Source of the DNA: CAZDIO01 sp964505555
GTDB taxonomy: Bacteria; Bdellovibrionota_C; UBA2361; SZUA-149; CAZDIO01
DNA: 34,821 nt
Direction: 5' to 3'
NCBI GenBank assembly: GCA_964505555.1
Contig: CAZDIO010000065.1
Span: forward strand, 1 to 34,821
Made by a program: the position numbers and the translations under genes. Below, piece by piece: positions 23,442 through 29,275 of this stretch. Every line of letters begins with the position of its first letter. Within the stretch, counting starts at the first letter, position 1. Under the pieces are notes generated by a model. It did no database searches. It was not told the origin of the DNA and saw only the letters and a program-made list of their open reading frames with translations.

Positions 23442-26119
23442 AAGCTCTACTCACGGCTGAACTTCTCTCCCCCTCATATCTGTGGCTGCTTCTGCCGGTA
23501 ATACTTCTTCTTGTGTTTCGATATTTCCAAAAAAAAGACAATCTCTTCTCTCTGCTTCTTCGACTAATTTCATTGAGTTTCCTCACACTTGCGCTTGCCC
23601 ATCCGATAAAACAAAATTCTGAGACAAAAAACGAACTCACAGCACTTATTGATATTTCTCACAGCGTCTCAAAAAATGGCCTCCGGGCTCTCCTTGGAGC
23701 CTTAAAGCCTTTTACCGAGAAGGGGGAGGAAACAAACATTACTGTTATTCCTTTTGGAGGACTGCCCTCAAAGAAGCGGTTTACCATACACACTGACTTC
23801 CATGAGCTTTCTCAAGCAACCCTTCTGGAGGGTGAAGCGGGGAGCGTCGATGTTGGAAAAACAAATATTGAAAATGCGCTCACCTCAATAATTTCTCGTT
23901 CTTCATCACTCTCGTCAGTACTGCTTCTCTCCGATGGCTTTGAAACGCTTGGGGATGGGAGAAAAGCAGCTGCATTGGCGGGTTCTCTTGGGGTGCGAAT
24001 ATATCCTCTGGTGCCGGATCAAAAACATTTTCTCAAAGATCGCCTTCTGATCTCCTCCCTCTATGCTCCAGTCACTGCACACGCTGGAGATCTGGTAGAA
24101 GTTAGAACGACGATTCAAAATAGTTCGCAAGCAAAACAAGATGCTCGGCTGGAAGTTTGGCTTAATGATAAAAAACTCATCTCCACTAATGTTATTGTTG
24201 AAGGGGATGAAGAAAAGCTTATGACGGTAAAGACTCCACCTCTTGAAGGAGGATTGCAGCGATTTAAAGCTTATCTAACACCCCTTTCTTTCCCACAAGA
24301 AAAAGTTGTATCCGAAGAACATCGATGGATCTCGGTAAAAAACAAGTCGCGCGTACTACTCTTAAGTGGTGCCGCCGATGATCGTCGAATTCTTGGGCGG
24401 CTTCTTCCCCTTAAAGGCTACGCGATCGATGATATCGTTGCCGATGGCAGCTCCAAAATCCCCTCTTCCCTCTCTGAATATTCAACGGTGCTCATCAACA
24501 ACGTTGCGAAACGTCAACTCCCAGGAGAATTTCTCACACTTCTAAAAACATTTACTGAGTCAGGAGGCGGTGTTGTGATTATCGGAGGGGAGAGAAGTTT
24601 TGGACTTGGTGGCTATATTGATACCCCTCTTGAGGAGATCTCTCCGGTGAAATTCGTCCCCCCGCAAACAGAAAAACGAAGACTCAATGCTGCGGTAATT
24701 TTGGTGATCGATAAATCAAGAAGCATGCTCGAAAATAATAAAATTGAAGCCGCAAAACGTGCGGCATTTACTTCGATTGAGACTCTAAAAGATGAAGACT
24801 TTGTCGGAGTAATCGGTTTCGACAGTGCTCCTTTTGTGTTGATCCGACTTGATAAGGTACGCGAGGTAAAGCCGATTGCAGAGAGGCGGCTTCGTAATCT
24901 AACCGCAGCAGGGAGCACAAATCTCCTCCCAGCTCTAGCTCTTGCACGAAAGGATCTTGCAAAATCACAAGCAAGTAGGAAACATATTATCGTTCTTAGT
25001 GACGGAAAGGTTCCACCAGCAGGGGATGAGTATCTCCGCGAATTAGGGCATTTAAAAAATTCAGATATTACATTATCGGCAATCGCACTTGGCCTTGATG
25101 CCGATGTCCCTTTTATGAAGATGCTCTCTTCTCAAGGTCGAGGAGCGTTTTATCAAACCCTTGATCCATCAAATCTCCCAGAGATCTTTGTTCGTGATAT
25201 TAAGGTTTCGACCGGCGAAAAAACACTAAAAGAAAATCAAGATTTCCCTGTCTCTCCTGGGAAAGACGGTCTCCAATCCGCACTGAATAATGCGGTAAGT
25301 CGGTTTCCTGATCTTCGTGGCTTCGTTGAAACTGTCCCTAAAGAGAAAGCCATTTTGGAACTTGTAACCTCAAAACAAGATAAACTCTATCCGGTGTTAA
25401 CAAGCTGGGATTACGGACAGGGGCAGGTAATTGCCTTTAGCTCTGATGCAAATGGTCGGTGGTCTCAACCGTGGCTTGAGTGGGAGAGTTTTTCAAAATT
25501 TTGGGGAGATCTCATTGAATCAGCAAAGATAAAAACCGGACTGTCAGGTGAGATTGATTTTGATCTTCGCTACAACGTAAATCGAGGAAGTATCATGTTT
25601 GACTTAGCTCTCTATGATGATGCTCTCCTTGGAGCTAGTTCTCCCCACATTAGTGCAAAAGTCATCGAACCTGGGGGTGAATTGAAAAACGTGCTCTTTA
25701 AATCCTCAGCTCGCGGACGATTTGTCGGTACAATTACCAATGGAAGACCAGGAGATTACAAATTAGAGATCGATTATGGAAAGACAAAGCTTCCACCTCT
25801 TGCGGTAACTATTCCTGGAGATGCTTTTGGCGAAGTTCCCGGAAAAGGAATCTCCATTCAGAACCTCTCAGATATTGCGTATCTCAGTGGTGGTATGCTG
25901 AATCCGAAACCAAAAGAGGTTTCGAGTTATCAACGAAAAATTGAGACAAAAGAGAGTCTCTATCTCCCGCTCCTTGTTCTTTCTTTTTTCCTTTTATTGT
26001 TTGAGGCTTTTGTTCGTGAAGTTGGTTTTCGATCTCTCTTTCGTTTTTTCTCAAAAAGATTTGCCTTTCGGCCTGCAAACAATCATGACAAAATAAAACC
26101 CCTAAAGAAGGTGGCATAA
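23393..26119 (+). CDS. Large membrane protein with two VWA domains and an amidotransferase-like fold
   Basis: The 908-residue protein has helices at about 29-43 and 52-69, then VWA domain 1 with DISHS (D87, S89, S91). It has a beta-sandwich segment and a class I glutamine-amidotransferase-like segment (GGGVVIIGGERSFGLGGY, about 389-407, no obvious catalytic Cys). VWA domain 2 with DKSRS (D440, S442, S444) and TAAGSTNLLPAL follows. A further periplasmic domain and a C-terminal helix (about 862-880) end the protein. Both VWA domains keep DxSxS, so both may bind metal. The start is uncertain: TTG at 23393 overlaps the BatA-like gene, while AAGGGAG (23414-23420) sits 5 bases before an in-frame ATT at 23426. 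It is probably a structural partner of the MoxR system. Confidence 0.9.
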   Translation: MAIAWKLKGETIINYIKALLTAELLSPSYLWLLLPVILLLVFRYFQKKDNLFSLLLRLISLSFLTLALAHPIKQNSETKNELTALIDISHSVSKNGLRALLGALKPFTEKGEETNITVIPFGGLPSKKRFTIHTDFHELSQATLLEGEAGSVDVGKTNIENALTSIISRSSSLSSVLLLSDGFETLGDGRKAAALAGSLGVRIYPLVPDQKHFLKDRLLISSLYAPVTAHAGDLVEVRTTIQNSSQAKQDARLEVWLNDKKLISTNVIVEGDEEKLMTVKTPPLEGGLQRFKAYLTPLSFPQEKVVSEEHRWISVKNKSRVLLLSGAADDRRILGRLLPLKGYAIDDIVADGSSKIPSSLSEYSTVLINNVAKRQLPGEFLTLLKTFTESGGGVVIIGGERSFGLGGYIDTPLEEISPVKFVPPQTEKRRLNAAVILVIDKSRSMLENNKIEAAKRAAFTSIETLKDEDFVGVIGFDSAPFVLIRLDKVREVKPIAERRLRNLTAAGSTNLLPALALARKDLAKSQASRKHIIVLSDGKVPPAGDEYLRELGHLKNSDITLSAIALGLDADVPFMKMLSSQGRGAFYQTLDPSNLPEIFVRDIKVSTGEKTLKENQDFPVSPGKDGLQSALNNAVSRFPDLRGFVETVPKEKAILELVTSKQDKLYPVLTSWDYGQGQVIAFSSDANGRWSQPWLEWESFSKFWGDLIESAKIKTGLSGEIDFDLRYNVNRGSIMFDLALYDDALLGASSPHISAKVIEPGGELKNVLFKSSARGRFVGTITNGRPGDYKLEIDYGKTKLPPLAVTIPGDAFGEVPGKGISIQNLSDIAYLSGGMLNPKPKEVSSYQRKIETKESLYLPLLVLSFFLLLFEAFVREVGFRSLFRFFSKRFAFRPANNHDKIKPLKKVA

Positions 26120-26121
26120 AA

Positions 26122-26580
26122 ATGGATTTTCTCTTTTCTAACTCTCATCACTGGATCCTCCAAAGTGTGGCGATGGCGTTTACTGCTCTGATTCTTCCAC
26201 AGTTAAAAATTACCAGTATCTTAGGGCCCTTTCTTGCGGTGCTTACGCTTGCATTTGTGAATGCAAAATTTTGGGATGCAGCTCTCTTTTTTCACCTGCC
26301 AGAGAGTTTTAGCATTCAGACTGCCTTACTTCTCATCGCCAATGGAATTCTCTTCTGGGTCGTCATCAAACTTGTCCCTGGAATTGAAATTGAAGGCTTC
26401 TTTGGAGCAGTAGCGGCACCAATTGTTTTTACTCTTTGTAGCTTCTTTATTAATAAATATGCCGATGTCATCAACTGGGATGGGGTGTTTCAGTGGGTGT
26501 TACAAATAATTGATGAGTCGCGTGATTACTTCCAAAAAAATCCCGTGCTAAACGAAAACGCTGTGCAGAGAAACAGCTAG
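26122..26580 (+). CDS. Small polytopic membrane protein, phage_holin_4_2/YvlD-like family
   Basis: The 152 residues form four membrane helices. The pattern LAVLTLAFVNAKFWDAALFF then LLLIANGILFWVVIKLVPGI and EGFFGAVAAP matches the YvlD/mycobacterial 4-TM holin-like family. Despite the family name, such proteins are usually chromosomal and are not proved holins. There is no phage gene nearby. It starts 2 bases after the tandem-VWA gene, with a GAAGGTGG ribosome site, and is the last gene of the MoxR run. It may act in the envelope with it. A composite repeat follows the stop. Confidence 0.85.
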   Translation: MDFLFSNSHHWILQSVAMAFTALILPQLKITSILGPFLAVLTLAFVNAKFWDAALFFHLPESFSIQTALLLIANGILFWVVIKLVPGIEIEGFFGAVAAPIVFTLCSFFINKYADVINWDGVFQWVLQIIDESRDYFQKNPVLNENAVQRNS

Positions 26581-26599
26581 AGCTATTTGATGTTTCTAA

Positions 26600-26801
26600 A
26601 TTGAACACAGAGTTTCACAGGGTTCCACAGAGTTAAAATATAAATAAATGCCCTCCCCTGTCGTTGCGAGCGAAGCGAAGCAATCTCGTATTGCGACAAA
26701 CGGTTCGAGATTGCAACGACAGGGGAGGGTTCGTGTGGAGGTTCTCAATCTAAAATCTTTTCTTTTTACTCTGTGTAGCCCTGTGAAACTCTGTGTTCAA
26801 T
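26600..26801. repeat. Composite element: family-2 inverted arms enclosing a family-1 palindrome
   Basis: The outer arms at 26600-26634 (ATTGAACACAGAG...) and 26768-26801 (...CTCTGTGTTCAAT) are inverted copies of each other with few mismatches. Between them lies a shortened family-1 palindrome at 26657-26723. The spacer after the palindrome (CAATCTAAAATC...) resembles the spacer at 50-72 near the window start (TAATCTAAAAGG...), showing that both loci carry the same composite. It contains no reading frame, so mobilisation would need a helper in trans. Confidence 0.9.
26657..26723. repeat. Family-1 palindromic element, internally deleted 67-bp copy
   Basis: The left arm of 31 bases is intact, the loop is 19 bases (ending GGTTC) and the right arm is only 17 bases (GAGATTGCAACGACAGG). 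Relative to the 102-bp copies it lacks 35 bases of the right arm. The flanking CCCTCC/GGAGGG extends the hairpin. Confidence 0.93.
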
Positions 26802-26832
26802 CTTCTTAGAATAGGTTTTACACGAACTTATT

Positions 26833-27390
26833 CTAAGGAAGCTCAATATATTGAATGGCTTTTATTTCGAGTTCTCTTACTCCTTTTGGCGAGCGAAAGA
26901 TTACGACATCATCAACGCTTGCTTTCATCAACGCCTGGCCGATTGGAGAAATCCAACTTACTCTCCCCTTAGAGAGATCTGTTTCATCAACTCCAACAAT
27001 CGCATACGTTTTCTCTATTCCTTCCTCATCAACAACTGTCACCGTGGCCCCAATAAGCACCTGATCTTTTTTCTCAATAAGGAGAGGATCCACTACCTCG
27101 ACGGTATCGAGTCGTTTGGCTAAAAAACGGATACGGCGATCAATCTCTCGTAAACGTTTTTTCCCATAGATATAATCTGCATTTTCAGAGCGATCTCCGT
27201 TTTCTGCCGCCCAAGAGACGACAGCGCAAACTTCAGGACGCTCTTTGTGTTTTAATTGATACAATTCATCCTGAAGCCGTTTAAGCCCTCCAGGGGTAAT
27301 GTAGTTTTTTGTTTGCCCAAGATCGACAGTGGTATCCGGCTCATCAAGATCCGAAACCTCATCACTTTCTTTTATAAAGGCTTTACTCAT
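26833..27390 (-). CDS. greB: Transcript cleavage factor GreB
   Basis: GreB binds the RNA polymerase secondary channel and stimulates cleavage of backtracked RNA. The start is ATG 27390 (MSKAFIKESDEVSDL) with AGGA 5 bases upstream, giving 185 residues; the MSKAF opening is typical of GreB. The coiled-coil tip carries the acidic pair in ENGDRSENADYIYGKKRLREIDRR. The C-terminal FKBP-like domain has the SPIGQALM motif. A longer in-frame start at 27447 has no support. It is convergent with the holin-like gene, and its start region is divergent from the alpha/beta hydrolase gene, 73 bases away. That gap probably holds both promoters. Confidence 0.95.
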   Translation of the reverse strand: MSKAFIKESDEVSDLDEPDTTVDLGQTKNYITPGGLKRLQDELYQLKHKERPEVCAVVSWAAENGDRSENADYIYGKKRLREIDRRIRFLAKRLDTVEVVDPLLIEKKDQVLIGATVTVVDEEGIEKTYAIVGVDETDLSKGRVSWISPIGQALMKASVDDVVIFRSPKGVRELEIKAIQYIELP

Positions 27391-27463
27391 CAATTCCTGC
27401 TTCCAACTTGCTCTGGCTATTTTCTCATGTTTTAGTTTTCCTTTCAAATCTCAAGGAATAGAA

Positions 27464-28324
27464 ATGTTCAAAAACAACTCCTTTTTATCTCTAAAAACAC
27501 TCGGACAACTCTTCCTTGCTGCTTTTCTCTTCTGTCTTCTTCTTGTGCTGACACAAGATGTGCAGATCTTTCCCTGGCTTCTCTATCGGCCGTTTCTTTC
27601 TGCCGAAGAAAACCTCAAGGCTCTTGATCCAAAACTAGAAAATGAACTGCTAAAAACTAGCGATGGAGATGAAATCGATATTTGGCACCTTCCTGCAGCA
27701 GGAGACGGCACTTTAAAAAAGGGCGCGGCGATCATTTTTCGAGGAAACGGTGGGCCTTTGCGAGGCTTTTTTTCTATACAAAACTTTCTTTCTTCACTCG
27801 GAATGGAAAGTTACATTTTTGATTACCGCGGTTATGGCCGAAGCTCCGGATGGCCAAGTGAAAAAAAGATTTACGCCGATGCTGAAGCAGTGTGGGATTA
27901 TGTAATAAAAAAAGAGCAACTTACTCCAGCACAGATGACCCTTTTTGGTATCTCCATAGGAACAGGCCCTGCCGCATTTCTTGCGGAAAAGAAAAAGGCT
28001 CGCGCCTTAGTGCTCCTCTCTCCGTATACAAGTATTCCCGAACTCGCGAGAGAACGCCCATTCATCGGGTTACTCTCTCCGTTTCTATGGTATTCTTTCC
28101 CTACAAGAGAATATGTCTCAAAACTGGACGACACCTGCCTTCTTGTCTTTCATGGAAAAAAAGACTCGCTGATCAATCTACATCATGGGAAAGAAGTTTT
28201 TCGTTCTTATCGAGGAAGAGGAAAAGCAAGCTTTACACTCAACGATGATGCAGACCACAACAGCTTGTTTCATCTCACTAAAAATGAGCTCGGGGAAAAG
28301 ATACGCGATTGCTTTTTACAATAG
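27464..28324 (+). CDS. Membrane-anchored alpha/beta hydrolase (BEM46/ABHD13-like)
   Basis: The start at ATG 27464 (AAGGA, 7 bases upstream) gives 286 residues. It has an N-terminal membrane anchor (about 13-30), FRGNGGPLRGF in place of the usual HGN oxyanion segment, and YIFDYRGYGRSSGWPSE. The nucleophile elbow is FGISIGTGPA (GxSxG). The acid is in FHGKKDSLINLHHG and the His in DDADHNSLF, so the catalytic triad appears complete. The substrate is unknown; BEM46-like proteins are putative lipid or peptide hydrolases. In-frame sequence upstream to 27329 overlaps greB and is not coding. It stands alone between divergent greB and the PH-domain gene. Confidence 0.9.
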   Translation: MFKNNSFLSLKTLGQLFLAAFLFCLLLVLTQDVQIFPWLLYRPFLSAEENLKALDPKLENELLKTSDGDEIDIWHLPAAGDGTLKKGAAIIFRGNGGPLRGFFSIQNFLSSLGMESYIFDYRGYGRSSGWPSEKKIYADAEAVWDYVIKKEQLTPAQMTLFGISIGTGPAAFLAEKKKARALVLLSPYTSIPELARERPFIGLLSPFLWYSFPTREYVSKLDDTCLLVFHGKKDSLINLHHGKEVFRSYRGRGKASFTLNDDADHNSLFHLTKNELGEKIRDCFLQ

Positions 28325-28406
28325 CAAACCATCGCTCTCTCTGTAGCCTTTTACAGATAAACAGTGTATGATTAGCTTGATTTGAAATAGCGTTTTTTAA
28401 GAGCCT

Positions 28407-29036
28407 ATGGATAAGAACGCAATGGAAAAAAGCGAAAACGAAAGTCCCACAAAAAGCAGTAATAGTTTTTCTCCTGGGATCTCCTCTGCCGAGATTGGGA
28501 GTGCGAACAAACAACCTCTTCGTAGCACCGTTCCTCTTCGTGTTCGAAAAATTCTAAAAAAAAGTTTGGGTAAAATTATTTTGCTCTCTATCCCCTCAGC
28601 AATTGTGCTCGTTCTTTATTTTGCAGCTATTGAGGCGCTTCACACAGGAGAGACGGGAACTTTTGGAAGTTATGTCTTGAAGTATGAAAGCAGTATAACC
28701 TTCTTTGTTGTTGGCTTCTTTGTCGTACTTGTTCTCTGGAGTCCTTTTTGGGAGTATCTTTATTTCCGCTTTTACTTCTACGATATGGACGAAAAAAACG
28801 TCGTCATTCGTAAGGGCGTTATCACCAAGAGGGAGATCACCTTGCCATTTTCAAAAATTACCGACGTCTATGTCGACCAAGATATCCTTGATTTTATTCT
28901 TTGTCTTTTTGATCTTCACATCTCAACCCCCACTATTGAATCAGGAAGGTTTGCTCATATCGATGGACTCGATCGAGCAGGAAGTAAACTTCTAAAGAAA
29001 ATCATTCTCGAACGGGTCAATATTGAAGAGAAGTAG
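28407..29036 (+). CDS. Membrane protein with bacterial PH domain (bPH2/DUF304)
   Basis: The 209 residues start with a Ser/Asn/Lys-rich cytoplasmic tail (1-45). Two membrane helices (about 56-74 and 97-115) and a bPH2 domain follow. The characteristic block is NVVIRKGVITKREITLPFSK followed by ITDVYVDQDILD, a late SGRFAHIDGL and a C-terminal amphipathic helix. Members such as YdbS/YdbT are membrane proteins of unknown role. The 82-base gap after the hydrolase gene and the repeat-filled gap after it make it a possible single-gene unit. An unusual feature is the long polar N-terminal tail. Confidence 0.86.
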   Translation: MDKNAMEKSENESPTKSSNSFSPGISSAEIGSANKQPLRSTVPLRVRKILKKSLGKIILLSIPSAIVLVLYFAAIEALHTGETGTFGSYVLKYESSITFFVVGFFVVLVLWSPFWEYLYFRFYFYDMDEKNVVIRKGVITKREITLPFSKITDVYVDQDILDFILCLFDLHISTPTIESGRFAHIDGLDRAGSKLLKKIILERVNIEEK

Positions 29037-29045
29037 GCGTTTCTG

Positions 29046-29067
29046 CTGTTGCGGGCGAAGCAATCTC
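29046..29067. repeat. Degenerate half copy of the family-1 element
   Basis: CTGTTGCGGGCGAAGCAATC is followed by TC. This resembles the first 31 bases of the family-1 element with one internal deletion (GAGCGAAGC-like repeat lost) and substitutions. No right arm follows, so this is a decayed remnant. Confidence 0.7.
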
Positions 29068-29108
29068 ATCTAGGTTAAAGATCGCAGCTAATTATGTTAG
29101 GGATTTTT

Positions 29109-29183
29109 TATAGAACCACAGAGGCGCAGAGACACAGAGAAAAGAGATTTTATTAATGTTCTCTATGTCTCTGTGGTTCTATA
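29109..29183. repeat. Family-3 palindrome (TATAGAACCACAGAG type), copy B
   Basis: This 75-bp copy has the same arms as copy A at 14394-14480 (TATAGAACCACAGAGGCGCA at left, CTCTGTGGTTCTATA at right), with a different, shorter AT-rich loop. It lies just downstream of the PH-domain gene and could also act as a transcript end. Confidence 0.93.
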
Positions 29184-29275
29184 AATCTTTCTTTTATTCT
29201 CTCCTTGACAGGAAAAAACTAGATTTCTTGGTTTGATTCTTGAATCAATATCTTTCATCTAGTAAAGAATCCTAA

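Larger units (their letters stand above)
26581..26832. other. Convergent intergenic region filled by a nested composite repeat
   Basis: Two hundred fifty-two bases separate the ends of the holin-like gene and greB, which converge. Nearly all of it is the family-2/family-1 composite at 26600-26801. A short TTCTAAG/CTTAGAA inverted repeat at about 26802-26837, next to the greB stop, may help terminate greB. No gene is seen. Confidence 0.7.
29037..29275. other. Repeat-rich intergenic region before the sulfatase-like gene
   Basis: It holds a degenerate half copy of family 1 (29046-29067) and family-3 palindrome copy B (29109-29183). Near the gene start there is a TTGACA at 29205-29210, but the sequence 17 bases later (TTGGTT) is a poor -10, so a promoter is only possible. 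No gene is seen in these 239 bases. Confidence 0.6.

Noticed and set aside
26122..26580. Holin-like gene as a sign of a prophage.
   Set aside because: The family is mostly chromosomal, no other phage gene is present, and it is packed in the MoxR operon.
27329..27463. N-terminal extension of the alpha/beta hydrolase.
   Set aside because: It overlaps greB's coding start on the other strand, and the ribosome site supports ATG 27464.
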